From Methylocapsa sp. (GTDB taxonomy: Bacteria; Pseudomonadota; Alphaproteobacteria; Rhizobiales; Beijerinckiaceae), in NCBI GenBank assembly GCA_017353815.1, contig JAFMSB010000040.1:1-9397 (forward strand): a DNA stretch of 9,397 nt, read 5' to 3'. A program made the position numbers and the translations under genes. A model generated the notes under the pieces. That model was given only the letters and a program-made list of their open reading frames with translations. It searched no databases and was not told the DNA's origin. This document shows positions 1 to 7,265 of the stretch, piece by piece (position 1 is the first letter of the stretch; each line of letters opens with the position of its first letter).

Positions 1-1
1 C

Positions 2-178
2 CCGCGCGAAGCCCAGCAACGGGTCGCCCAATCCCTCCAAACGCTTCAAACGCTCGCCGATATCGAACTATCCCGGCTCGCCCCGCACCGGATCATCCCC
101 CAATCCTATGCGGCCAGTGAATCACGTCCCGCGCAGCACGCGAGGTTTTTACAGGCGTCCAATTGGCGCGGCCGATGA
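2..178 (+). CDS. Possible 3' end of an unidentified gene (partial)
   Basis: An open frame enters from the left edge and ends at TGA 176-178, giving 58 residues that finish FLQASNWRGR. Third codon positions are mostly G or C, as expected for a real gene in this genome. The part read is rich in Gln, Leu, Ala and Arg, and I see no recognisable domain. It would converge on irr. Its stop lies at the margin of the IS630-derived repeat (about 185-285), so the last residues may have been changed by that insertion. The frame could also be chance, or the real gene could be on the other strand. I assign no function. Confidence 0.3.
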   Translation, partial: PREAQQRVAQSLQTLQTLADIELSRLAPHRIIPQSYAASESRPAQHARFLQASNWRGR

Positions 179-184
179 CTACCC

Positions 185-285
185 ATTTTTGCTGCCGCAA
201 AGCCTCCGGCTCACTCCAATCCTTAAATCAGAAACCAGGCAATTCGGGAATCCCCCACGATTCAGCGAAATCTCAGCCCGCCCTA
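185..285 (-). repeat. Solo IS630-type end sequence (MITE-like or relic)
   Basis: About 100 bases here align, in the same orientation, with the end of the IS630 element at about 7980-8081. I judge them roughly three quarters identical by eye. Shared blocks include AATCAGAA, GGGAATCCC, GATTCAG and GCCTCCG, in the same order and at near-identical spacing. Both copies end at CTAG (283-286 here, 8079-8082 there), the usual target context of IS630 elements, which insert at TA. Similarity fades near the position matching the transposase start codon. No transposase and no opposite end are seen here, so this is either a relic left by deletion or a short non-autonomous element. The inner boundary is approximate. 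Confidence 0.7.
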
Positions 286-780
286 GCCGCCTTTTTTCGG
301 GCGCAGCCGAACGACGATGTCAATTTTGGCGATCTCATAGCCTTGAGGCGCCATGATCTCATCGATAATTCCTGCTCGATCGAGGAAAATATCCTCTATA
401 TTACCTGTATCCTCAAAGTAAAAATGGCTGTGATCTTTGCTGTTAGTATCAAAGACCGTCTTGTTGCCCTCGATTGCGAGGGCGCGCACGATTCCAACCT
501 CGGCAAATAGATTAAGCACATTGTAAATCGTTGCCAAAGAGGCCTGCGTCTTTAAGGCGCCCGCTTCAGCGGCCAAAGCATCAGCGGTCACGTGCCGGTT
601 GCCCTTCGCGAAAAGTAGCCTTGCAAGTCCGAGCCGCTGGCGGGTTGCTCGCAGGCCATAACGCTCCAAAAGCGCCCTGTAGCTGTGCTTAGGAGCAAGG
701 GCGGCAGCTGCAAAACTGCTCTCCACGTGATCATTCATGAAAGAGTTTGTCCTGCCTTCGCCTCGCACCCGTTTTGACAT
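283..780 (-). CDS. irr: Irr-type iron response regulator (Fur family)
   Basis: This encodes a Fur-superfamily transcription factor, 165 residues from ATG 780 or 151 from the second ATG at 738. The winged-helix DNA-binding region spans about residues 35-100 and includes LRATRQRLGLARLLFAKG, HVTADAL and SLATIYNVLN, all typical of Irr. The regulatory histidine cluster is DHSHFYFED, with His117 and His119 matching the HHH haem/metal site of Irr, and the C-terminal YEIAKIDIVVRLR is also characteristic. In rhizobia Irr represses haem synthesis and iron-demanding genes when haem is scarce. Unlike Bradyrhizobium Irr, this protein has no N-terminal Cys-Pro haem regulatory motif and no cysteine at all, so it lacks the CxxC zinc site of classical Fur. 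Neither ATG has a strong ribosome binding site, so the start is uncertain. The TAG stop (283-285) coincides with the edge of an IS630-type repeat, so the last residues may not be ancestral. Confidence 0.9.
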   Translation of the reverse strand: MSKRVRGEGRTNSFMNDHVESSFAAAALAPKHSYRALLERYGLRATRQRLGLARLLFAKGNRHVTADALAAEAGALKTQASLATIYNVLNLFAEVGIVRALAIEGNKTVFDTNSKDHSHFYFEDTGNIEDIFLDRAGIIDEIMAPQGYEIAKIDIVVRLRPKKGG

Positions 781-821
781 CGCATTCCATACCGCTGGCG
801 TCGGAGTTCTGCAACGCGAGA

Positions 822-852
822 ATTATACGAACAGCTTCGATTTGCCTATCAA
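822..852 (-). promoter_or_regulatory. Putative irr promoter with small inverted repeat
   Basis: On the minus strand a perfect TATAAT (822-827) lies 41 bases before the first irr ATG. A TTGATA (847-852) sits upstream with a 19-base spacer, slightly long for sigma-70. The spacer contains CGAA-N4-TTCG (828-839) directly against the -10 box, a plausible repressor site. It does not match the published Irr ICE or RirA box. The -35 box overlaps the end of purK, so irr probably has its own promoter in addition to any read-through from purEK. Confidence 0.45.
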
Positions 853-1967
853 AGCAGTCCCGGTTCTTTCACTAGCCTCGTCACATGGCCCATTTTGCGG
901 CCCGGGCGCGCCATCTCTTTGCCATAAAGATGCAGCTTGGCGCTTGGGTCGGCAAGGACCTTGCTCCAGCTGTTGACTTCTTCACCGATGAGGTTTTCCA
1001 TTTCCACAAAAGAGGCTTTAGAAGCAACAAAGCGCTCAGTCGCTCCGAGCGGCCAACCCGCTACTGCCCGTATGTGCTGCTCGAACTGCGATGTTATCGC
1101 ACCGTCAAGCGTCCAATGGCCAGAATTGTGGACGCGGGGGGCAATTTCGTTGACGCAAAGCGCAAAGGCCTGCCCGGCTCCACTCTTGGCATCAGTCACA
1201 AACATCTCGACGGCCAGCACGCCGCAATAATCAAGGGCATCGGCGATAATGTGTGTTTGCCGGACTGCCTCGACCGCTATGTCCATCGGCACGCCTGCAG
1301 GCACACGTGTGGATTTAAGTATGTGATTTTTATGGATATTTTCACAAATATCATAAGCTGCGAATGCGCCGTCACAGGCCCTTGCAGCAACGACCGATAT
1401 CTCTTTTGAAAACGGGACTACCGCTTCCAAAATTGCAGGCACGCCCCCAAGCGAGCGGAAAGTCACAGCAAGATCTGCGCCTTCGCGGACGACAACTTGC
1501 CCCTTACCATCGTAGCCCAATCGGCGCGTCTTGAGGATCGCAGGACGGCCAATTTGGGCGATCGCGCGGGCAAGCGCGCCTGCGTCATCAACCCGCATAT
1601 AAGGCGCGGCCGCCACGCCCGCCGCCGCCAAGAACTCCTTCTCGGCAAGGCGGTCCTGACATACGCCCAGCACGTTTGGCCCCGGCCGCACAAGGCAGCT
1701 TTCGGCGAGCTTCGTAGCGGTGGGGGCGGGGATATTTTCGAATTCGTAAGTAATAAGATCGACGGAGTTAACAAACTCCGCGAGCGCTCGTTCGTCATCG
1801 TAAGGTGCGATCGTATGCGCGGCTGCGACCTCGCATGCGGGACTGGCGGAATCTGTGTAAATATGGACCTTGATCCCAAGGCGGGCAGCCGCAAGCGCAA
1901 GCATCCTCCCCAGTTGGCCGCCGCCCAATATCCCTATGGTGCCGCCGGGGATAAGGTCCAAGGACAC
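849..1967 (-). CDS. purK: N5-carboxyaminoimidazole ribonucleotide synthase PurK
   Basis: PurK is an ATP-grasp enzyme that carboxylates 5-aminoimidazole ribonucleotide with ATP and bicarbonate to give N5-CAIR, a cytoplasmic step of purine synthesis. The 372-residue length is normal. The N-terminal nucleotide-binding fold carries IGILGGGQLGRM (11-22) and TYEFENIP (73-80). The ATP-grasp loop is GYDGKGQ (151-157), and NEIAPRVHNSGHWT (273-286) is the family signature near the metal and ATP site. The C-terminus has the expected KMGHVT (358-363). The start is GTG at 1967, preceded by AGGAG about ten bases upstream inside the end of purE. The gap to the purE stop is only 3 bases (TGA-GCC-GTG), so the two genes are probably translationally coupled. 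The product is passed to PurE. No key residue looks missing. Confidence 0.96.
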   Translation of the reverse strand: MSLDLIPGGTIGILGGGQLGRMLALAAARLGIKVHIYTDSASPACEVAAAHTIAPYDDERALAEFVNSVDLITYEFENIPAPTATKLAESCLVRPGPNVLGVCQDRLAEKEFLAAAGVAAAPYMRVDDAGALARAIAQIGRPAILKTRRLGYDGKGQVVVREGADLAVTFRSLGGVPAILEAVVPFSKEISVVAARACDGAFAAYDICENIHKNHILKSTRVPAGVPMDIAVEAVRQTHIIADALDYCGVLAVEMFVTDAKSGAGQAFALCVNEIAPRVHNSGHWTLDGAITSQFEQHIRAVAGWPLGATERFVASKASFVEMENLIGEEVNSWSKVLADPSAKLHLYGKEMARPGRKMGHVTRLVKEPGLL

Positions 1968-1970
1968 GGC

Positions 1971-2507
1971 TCAGGTCTCCTGCGGGGGCATCTCGGCCAC
2001 TGCTTTGGTTTGCGCCACTCTCCAGGCGGAAAGACGGGCCGCGATCGCCGGATCAGCCAAACCGAGGATCGCTGCCGCAAAAAGCGCGGCATTGGCGGCA
2101 CCCGCCTTGCCAATCGCCAATGTCCCAACCGGGATTCCGGCGGGCATCTGTACGATCGAGAGCAAAGAATCCTGCCCGCCGAGCGGCGTCTTCTCGATAG
2201 GCACTCCAAGCACAGGAAGAAGAGTCTGGGCAGCAGCCATGCCTGGCAAATGAGCGGCTCCGCCAGCACCGGCGATGATAACTTTGAACCCCGCAGCCTC
2301 AGCACCTTTAGCGAAGGCGGAAAGCCGGTCCGGCGTGCGGTGTGCCGAAACAATCCGTGCCTCGTAGCCGATCATAAGCTTATCGAGGAGAGCGGCCGCA
2401 TGACGCATCGTCTCCCAGTCCGATTCACTACCCATGATAATGGCGATAGGCTTGTCAGCAAGAGACAACGGGCGGCTCGAAGCTATTGCAAGGCGAAGAA
2501 GCGGCAT
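1971..2507 (-). CDS. purE: N5-CAIR mutase PurE (class I)
   Basis: PurE converts N5-CAIR, made by PurK, to 4-carboxy-AIR in purine synthesis. With the start chosen here it has 178 residues, close to the family norm of about 160-175. Motifs in order are GSESDWETM (26-34), SAHRTPDRL (54-62, with the catalytic His56), [12 protein letters not shown] (79-90), and the signature covering [20 protein letters not shown] and [14 protein letters not shown] (115-148). The ATG at 2507 is preferred because GGAG lies about ten bases upstream and the length fits. The frame stays open to an ATG at 2657, which would add 50 residues of no recognisable family. purE is the first gene of a purE-purK unit, with irr following under its own promoter. 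The presence of purK in tandem fits the two-enzyme bacterial route (class I). Confidence 0.95.
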   Translation of the reverse strand: MPLLRLAIASSRPLSLADKPIAIIMGSESDWETMRHAAALLDKLMIGYEARIVSAHRTPDRLSAFAKGAEAAGFKVIIAGAGGAAHLPGMAAAQTLLPVLGVPIEKTPLGGQDSLLSIVQMPAGIPVGTLAIGKAGAANAALFAAAILGLADPAIAARLSAWRVAQTKAVAEMPPQET

Positions 2508-2565
2508 AAACGAAGGGGCTCCAAGGTGCAAGGCGCCATCAATCATGCCAATCAAAGGCTTCGGG

Positions 2566-2629
2566 CCGCAACTGCGCGAGGCAGCCGCCAAACCCTGCGC
2601 TTTAGGCATAACGGCAGTTGGCTGCGGGA
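2566..2629 (-). promoter_or_regulatory. Inverted repeat in the purE leader
   Basis: Read on the minus strand, CCGC-AGCC-AACTGC is followed about 39 bases later by GCAGTTGCGG. This gives a ten-base-pair stem with a four-base bulge on one arm. A competing pairing is GCAGCC (2581-2586) with GGCTGC (2620-2625). If purE starts at 2507, the structure lies about 60 bases inside the untranslated leader and could act on its expression. If translation begins at 2657, it is inside the coding region and may be accidental. It does not resemble the ZTP (pfl) motif that I looked for. Confidence 0.3.
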
Positions 2630-2851
2630 TCTGCAGAGGCCTGCGCCAGATCGGCACTGGGAGAACGCGCCATATTTTGCAAGAGCCTCCTTGACCGGCA
2701 TTCCTCGCTCAGGTCCTGAATCTTGGCGTTGCAACGCAGTATTTTCCTTAGATTTGTTATGACGAGAATAAATATATCGGGTAATCTTTATATAGTCCCC
2801 ATAGGAGATCTCCCACTGGTGTAAAGACCCCTCCGGTCCGAACAGGACGGA

Positions 2852-2880
2852 TTCACCTTGACTGCAAAAGCTTTTATATT
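2852..2880 (+). promoter_or_regulatory. Putative ispG promoter
   Basis: TTCACC (2852-2857) and TATATT (2875-2880) are separated by 17 bases, matching four and five of six sigma-70 positions respectively. Transcription would start near 2887 and leave a leader of about 70 bases before the first ispG ATG. No other equally good pair was seen between 2760 and 2958 on this strand. Confidence 0.4.
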
Positions 2881-2958
2881 CACCAGACTGGTCAGCGAAG
2901 TCCGGCTGGAAAAAAGGCGAATGGCACATTCGGAAGCTTCCTTGCGGCAAGTACCCTC

Positions 2959-4251
2959 ATGCTGCCCGCCTCTGGTGATTTAGAAATGGAACGTGTAGGC
3001 GATGATGGGCCGCTGCCGCGCCGGCAATCGGTTGCAGTGCGAGTCGGAGAAGGCGAGGCGGCAATCACTGTTGGTGGAGGCGCGCCAATCGTTGTTCAAT
3101 CGATGACGAACACGGATACGGCGGATGTCGAGGCAACCGCCAGTCAAATTGCTGCTTTGGCGAAAGCTGGCTCGGAGATGGTGCGCATTACGGTCGATCG
3201 CGCGGATGCCGCCGCGGCCGTCCCTCACATCCACGACCGCCTCAGTAAAATTGGCTGTCGTGTGCCCCTTATTGGCGATTTCCATTACATCGGCCATAAA
3301 CTGCTAGCCGATCATCCTTCCTGCGCCCAGGCACTCGATAAATATAGGATAAACCCAGGAAATGTTGGCTTTAAAGATAAAAAGGATAGGCAATTCGGTT
3401 TCATCATCGAAACTGCCCTAAGATTCGGCAAGGCAGTGCGAATCGGCGTCAATTGGGGCTCGCTCGATCAGGAACTTCTGACCGCGCTCATGGACCAAAA
3501 CGCGCGGCAGGCATCGTCACAACCGGCGGGCGCGGTCATGCGTGAGGCAATGGTCCAATCGGCGTTGATTTCCGCCTCGCGTGCCGCAGACATCGGGTTG
3601 CCGAAGAACAGAATCATTCTCTCCGCAAAAGTCTCCGACGTGCAGCATCTCATTGCCGTCTACCGGAATCTCGCGCGCCGCACGGACTATGCGCTGCATC
3701 TTGGACTTACCGAAGCAGGCATGGGCTCCAAAGGCATCGTGGCCTCATCCGTTGCGATGGGCATTTTGCTGCAAGAGGGGATTGGCGATACGGTAAGGGT
3801 TTCGCTGACGCCAGAGCCCGGTGGCGATCGCACGCTCGAGGTGGCGGTGGCTCAGGAACTCTTGCAGACAATGGGGTTCCGCACGTTTGTGCCGCTGGTT
3901 GCCGCTTGCCCGGGCTGCGGGCGTACAACCTCGACCGTCTTCCAGGAGCTCGCTCGGGACATTCAGGCCCACATCCGCGATTCCATGCCGCTCTGGCGTG
4001 CACGATATCCTGGCATAGAGGCGCTCAATATTGCGGTGATGGGCTGCATCGTGAACGGGCCAGGCGAATCAAAACATGCGGATATCGGTATTTCGCTGCC
4101 CGGCACGGGCGAGACACCAGCTGCACCAGTTTTCATCAATGGCCAAAAAGTGACGACTCTTCGCGGCAATAAAATCGCGGCCGAGTTCAGGCAGATCGTT
4201 GAGGGCTACATTGATCGACGGTTTGGGGGAGATAAAGAGAGCCACGGTTGA
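2959..4251 (+). CDS. ispG: 4-hydroxy-3-methylbut-2-enyl-diphosphate synthase IspG (GcpE)
   Basis: IspG is a [4Fe-4S] enzyme that reductively opens MEcPP to HMBPP, the penultimate step of the MEP pathway to isoprenoids (quinones, hopanoids, carotenoids). The 430 residues make the long form seen in alphaproteobacteria; the E. coli enzyme has about 370. The N-terminal TIM-barrel starts with [16 protein letters not shown] and continues through [10 protein letters not shown] and [12 protein letters not shown]. The C-terminal cluster domain keeps all ligands: ACPGCGR with Cys317 and Cys320, then [11 protein letters not shown] with Cys363 and the ligand Glu370. The start is either ATG 2959 or ATG 2986 (MERVGDD); both have weak ribosome binding sites, and either leaves the catalytic fold whole. 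It is transcribed alone, divergent from purE, with a weak terminator-like hairpin shortly after the stop. Confidence 0.97.
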   Translation: MLPASGDLEMERVGDDGPLPRRQSVAVRVGEGEAAITVGGGAPIVVQSMTNTDTADVEATASQIAALAKAGSEMVRITVDRADAAAAVPHIHDRLSKIGCRVPLIGDFHYIGHKLLADHPSCAQALDKYRINPGNVGFKDKKDRQFGFIIETALRFGKAVRIGVNWGSLDQELLTALMDQNARQASSQPAGAVMREAMVQSALISASRAADIGLPKNRIILSAKVSDVQHLIAVYRNLARRTDYALHLGLTEAGMGSKGIVASSVAMGILLQEGIGDTVRVSLTPEPGGDRTLEVAVAQELLQTMGFRTFVPLVAACPGCGRTTSTVFQELARDIQAHIRDSMPLWRARYPGIEALNIAVMGCIVNGPGESKHADIGISLPGTGETPAAPVFINGQKVTTLRGNKIAAEFRQIVEGYIDRRFGGDKESHG

Positions 4252-4270
4252 GCTACGTATGTTTATACCT

Positions 4271-4290
4271 GGCTCGGACGAGCCCTTTCT
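4271..4290 (+). terminator. Weak terminator-like hairpin after ispG
   Basis: GGCTC-GGAC-GAGCC (4271-4284) forms a five-base-pair GC-rich stem with a four-base loop, followed by CTTTCT. It starts 20 bases after the ispG stop. The U-rich tail is short, so it is only a possible intrinsic terminator. Confidence 0.4.
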
Positions 4291-4450
4291 ACCCGGTTTA
4301 TCCACCTACTTGCCCATTTCTTGTGCTGTCCGGCAAGGTCTGTTAAATCCAGGGAGCCATCGCGACGCCACTTTCGAGGAAAGCATAACCCTGCCGGGAG
4401 CCTTGCGGGCCAAATGGGCCTTGCCTGTTTTGCCGAGTAGTAATAAATAA

Positions 4451-4485
4451 ACCACGCGAGAGGTTGGCGTGGTCAGCGCGCGCTG
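4451..4485. repeat. Hairpin plus adjacent 12-base palindrome
   Basis: A seven-base-pair inverted repeat ACCACGC/GCGTGGT with a nine-base loop occupies 4451-4473. The perfect palindrome CAGCGCGCGCTG (4474-4485) abuts it with no spacer. The following AGGCTTTTATAG has only a short T run. It could be part of a terminator or a protein-binding site, and I cannot decide which. Confidence 0.45.
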
Positions 4486-4964
4486 AGGCTTTTATAGCTG
4501 GTTCCCGCGGCGGCCAATTATTAATTAATTAGCGCGCCTGAAAGATCTTATGGGAGCGCCTAAAGATATCTAATGAAGAAGGTTATCAGAAATCAAGTGC
4601 AAGCCAACGAGAACTACGGGCCTGCCGAGGAGTCAGCTACTCTGTAAGTCGCCTTGCTCGAGGGCTACCATTTGCGGCAGACGGCGCGGCTCACGGCAGT
4701 ATTTGAGTGAAAGCGGCTTTTTGCGATGCCAGCTGCCACTCAAGCCGTCTCGGCGGGCAGTCCGGCGGAGTCGGTGCCGTGCAAATTGCTATTAACCGGT
4801 CGCGTCCCTGCTACAGCCAAAATGCCTCACCGGGTCCGGATGCCGGTGGAAATTGCAGACTCTATTCCGGCAGATCTGATGCCTGCCAATCGAGGTTTCT
4901 CCTTGGCGGCTCGGTGTTTCCTTGCTGCTCGATCCGTAATATTTTCAATGGGTAAACCATCGCC

Positions 4965-7250
4965 ATGCGCCCAAGCCAAAGTGAGTTCGATTTTCAGCCC
5001 GAGAACCAGGCGGGCCAAAGCCCAGCAGCCGGCATTGCGAATATCCTCGGAATCTTGCGCCGCGAGTGGCGGCTCCCTGTCTTCGGATCTCTGCTTGGAC
5101 TCATTCTAGGCTTCGCCTACCTTGCCCTAGTGCCATCCCTTTATAAGAGCACCGCCTATATTCTGGTTGACCGGGGCACGGACCGGTATTTGCAGGCAAA
5201 TAAGATCGGCGATAATTTGATGGCTGATGACGGTGAGCTAGCCACCCAGATAGCAGTCATTTCCTCCGAAAGTGTCATTATTCCCGTCATCCGCCAGCTC
5301 GATTTAGCCCATGACAAGGAATTTGCAGGAACCGTCGCTGGGCAAGGAGGGGCGTTGAGGTTTGTAAAAAATGCCATCAAGCGCCTTCTCGGATTGAAGG
5401 ACCATATTCCAGCCAACCCAGATCTCTTTCTTGAGCGGTCAGCTGTCGAGAGTTTTCTGAAACATTTGACCGTCTCCCGGGATGCTTATGTCCTTGAGGT
5501 TACCTTCTCTTCGGAAGATCCTGATAAGGCTGCGCAGATCGCCAATGCTGTGGCCGATACCTATATAGCATCTTCGCTCGAGGCCAAGTCCCAATCGACG
5601 AAGATCACAAACCACTGGCTTCAAGACCGGTTAACAGAGCTCAAGGAAGAGTCCACACGTGCCGACCGGGAATTGCAAAAGTACAAGGCGGCGAACAATC
5701 TCGTCACCACATCCCATGGCTCGCTCAATGACGAGCAAATAGCGACTCTAAGTACGCAATTGGTCAACGCACGCGCGGCGACAGCCGAAGCGAAGGCGCG
5801 GCTCGACCGCATCCAGCAAATCGGCAATGGAGATATCCCGAGTGCAACGGTGACGGACGAGCTGAATAATGGCGTTATTACCAACATTCGTACGCACTAT
5901 CTGGACTTAGCGGAAAGGGAAGCCGAGCTTTCCGCCCGCGTTGGGCCAGGGCATGCTGCCGTGGCCCACATTCACGAGAAAATGGAAGAGCTGCGCCGGT
6001 CAATCCGCAATGAGGAGCAGCGCATCGCACAAGCCTACGCGAGCGATTATCAAATCGCCAAGGCGCGGGAGAAGGACCTCACTGCGGCCATGGCCCAATT
6101 GGTCGGCAAGTCGCAAACTAACGATCAGGCGCAAGTGCCGATGCGGGAACTCGAAAGCTCGGCGGATACTTACCGCAATTTGTATAACAGCTTCCTGCAG
6201 AAGGCCCAGGAGACGGCAATCCAGACGCAGACCATTCCGGTTTACGATATCCGAATCATTTCGCGGGCCTTCCCACCTCTGCATAAGAATTTCAAGCCCG
6301 CTATAAAAGCCTTGGCCGGGGGCATTGCATTTGGCCTGTTTTTGGGCGCGGGAGCAGGCATAGGCAGAGAGTTGCTGGCTGATGTTTTCCGGACTCCAGC
6401 CGCAGTCGAGACCGCCACCGGCATCCAATGTCTGGGTACCTTGCCAGTCATCGGAGGGGACCGGCAGCAGAGAACGCGATTGCTGCTAAGCAGTGCGCAA
6501 AACGGCGTAAAGGCTTTGCCTGCCAGACCCGGTGTGCCCGGATGCGTCGAGGAATTCGTGCTGGATGCGCCATTTTCGCGTTTCACCGAGACGCTCCGGA
6601 GCGTTAAAGTGCTGCTTAACGCAGCCCAGACGGTCCATGGCATCAAAGTCGTCGGAATTGTATCGTCGGTGGCACAAGAGGGCAAAACGACGATTGCCGC
6701 CAATTTGGCAGCTCTGATGATCGCTTCGTCAGAGGCCCGCGCGCTCCTTATCGACGGCGATCTCCACCAAAGGTCTTTGACCGCGAGGCTTGCGCCCCGC
6801 GCCCGCGAGGGATTGATTGAGGCTCTCGCGGATCCAGCTCGCCTCGAAGCGTTCGTTTACAAAAGAGAGCGCTCGCGTCTCGATGTGCTGCCCTGCGTCC
6901 TCGAAGGCCGGGTCCCGAATGCGGCCGAACTCCTCGGATCTCCTCAAATGGAGAAGCTGCTGACTCACGCCCGCAGAACATATGACTACATTATGATTGA
7001 GCTTGCACCTGTCATCTCGGTCGTGGATGTCAAGGTAGCCGAGCGGTTCATCGACAGCTTCCTCTTCGTCGTCGAGTGGGGGCACAGCAAGAAAACTCTT
7101 GTCAAAGAGGCGCTGTCGGAAGTTGAGATTATCCGCGATCGTCTCGCAGGGATCATTCTCAATAAAGCCGACCCGGCCGCGTTGCGCAGCCTCGAAGCTT
7201 ACAAAGGTAAAAGGTACCACGACTACTATATCGAGTCCGGCACCATTTAA
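4965..7250 (+). CDS. ExoP/Wzc-like polysaccharide co-polymerase with bacterial tyrosine-kinase domain
   Basis: This inner-membrane protein would control chain length and export of an extracellular or capsular polysaccharide. Order of parts in the 761 residues: short cytoplasmic N-terminus; Wzz domain starting with membrane segment 1 (about 38-57); a long periplasmic part with coiled coils (about 220-285 and 310-370) and a GNVR-type helix beginning PMRELESSADTYRNLY (392-407); a proline motif FPPLHKNFKPAIKAL; membrane segment 2 (about 446-467); and a cytoplasmic BY-kinase domain. Its Walker A is SSVAQEGKTT (567-576, Lys574). Walker A' is LLIDGDLH (594-601), with His where the DxDxR consensus has Arg. 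Walker B is IMIELAP (676-682), with Glu679 replacing the usual Asp. The C-terminal tyrosine cluster YKGKRYHDYY (Tyr746, 751, 754, 755) is present for autophosphorylation. An in-frame TAA at 4953-4955 makes ATG 4965 the first possible ATG; its ribosome binding site is weak. No other polysaccharide gene is in the window. Length and domain order match ExoP of rhizobia. Confidence 0.93.
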   Translation: MRPSQSEFDFQPENQAGQSPAAGIANILGILRREWRLPVFGSLLGLILGFAYLALVPSLYKSTAYILVDRGTDRYLQANKIGDNLMADDGELATQIAVISSESVIIPVIRQLDLAHDKEFAGTVAGQGGALRFVKNAIKRLLGLKDHIPANPDLFLERSAVESFLKHLTVSRDAYVLEVTFSSEDPDKAAQIANAVADTYIASSLEAKSQSTKITNHWLQDRLTELKEESTRADRELQKYKAANNLVTTSHGSLNDEQIATLSTQLVNARAATAEAKARLDRIQQIGNGDIPSATVTDELNNGVITNIRTHYLDLAEREAELSARVGPGHAAVAHIHEKMEELRRSIRNEEQRIAQAYASDYQIAKAREKDLTAAMAQLVGKSQTNDQAQVPMRELESSADTYRNLYNSFLQKAQETAIQTQTIPVYDIRIISRAFPPLHKNFKPAIKALAGGIAFGLFLGAGAGIGRELLADVFRTPAAVETATGIQCLGTLPVIGGDRQQRTRLLLSSAQNGVKALPARPGVPGCVEEFVLDAPFSRFTETLRSVKVLLNAAQTVHGIKVVGIVSSVAQEGKTTIAANLAALMIASSEARALLIDGDLHQRSLTARLAPRAREGLIEALADPARLEAFVYKRERSRLDVLPCVLEGRVPNAAELLGSPQMEKLLTHARRTYDYIMIELAPVISVVDVKVAERFIDSFLFVVEWGHSKKTLVKEALSEVEIIRDRLAGIILNKADPAALRSLEAYKGKRYHDYYIESGTI

Positions 7251-7265
7251 TTCGGGCTGCTAGGG

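Larger units (their letters stand above)
2508..2958. other. Divergent purE-ispG intergenic region
   Basis: These 451 bases separate two divergent genes. The part near ispG (about 2745-2885) is AT-rich and must hold promoters for both directions. It includes a 10-base perfect palindrome GGAGATCTCC (2804-2813) and a small hairpin GTCC-GAACA-GGAC around 2836-2848. The part near purE is GC-richer and contains a long inverted repeat (about 2566-2629), listed separately. Frames that cross it, including a 132-residue minus-strand one, show no recognisable family and have poor codon character. I saw no tRNA and no riboswitch that I can name. Confidence 0.5.
4252..4964. other. 713-base gap without a recognisable gene upstream of the exoP-like gene
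   Basis: No frame here shows a known family, and the longer ones have low-complexity Arg/Ser/Pro-rich products typical of chance. Visible structure includes a hairpin ACCACGC/GCGTGGT (4451-4473), directly followed by the 12-base palindrome CAGCGCGCGCTG (4474-4485), and an AT tract with TTAATTAA near 4519-4531. There is a 24-codon frame from ATG 4573 to TAA 4645-4647, which continues in frame for 20 more codons (including LEGYHLRQTARLTAVFE) to TGA 4708-4710. That could be a decayed small gene or chance. The most likely content is a long regulatory leader for the polysaccharide gene, plus gene debris. Confidence 0.4.

Noticed and set aside
1497..2762. A 421-residue plus-strand open frame across purK, purE and the leader
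   Set aside because: It is antisense to two clear enzymes, has a Arg/Gly/His-rich product with no family resemblance, and is explained by the codon pattern of the genes beneath it.
2552..2950. A 132-residue minus-strand frame upstream of purE
   Set aside because: It has no recognisable domain, spans the AT-rich promoter region, and overlaps the likely ispG promoter and the purE leader.
2508..2958. 6S RNA or ZTP (pfl) riboswitch in the purE-ispG gap
   Set aside because: I could not find the long bulged rod of 6S RNA or the conserved blocks of the ZTP motif. A covariance-model search would settle it.
4290..4540. Replication origin suggested by TTATCCACC (4298-4306) and the AT tract
   Set aside because: There is only a single imperfect DnaA-box-like site, and none of the usual origin neighbour genes is present.
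4726..5109. A 127-residue plus-strand frame overlapping the start of the exoP-like gene
   Set aside because: It overlaps the well-supported kinase gene by about 145 bases in another frame and has no family resemblance.
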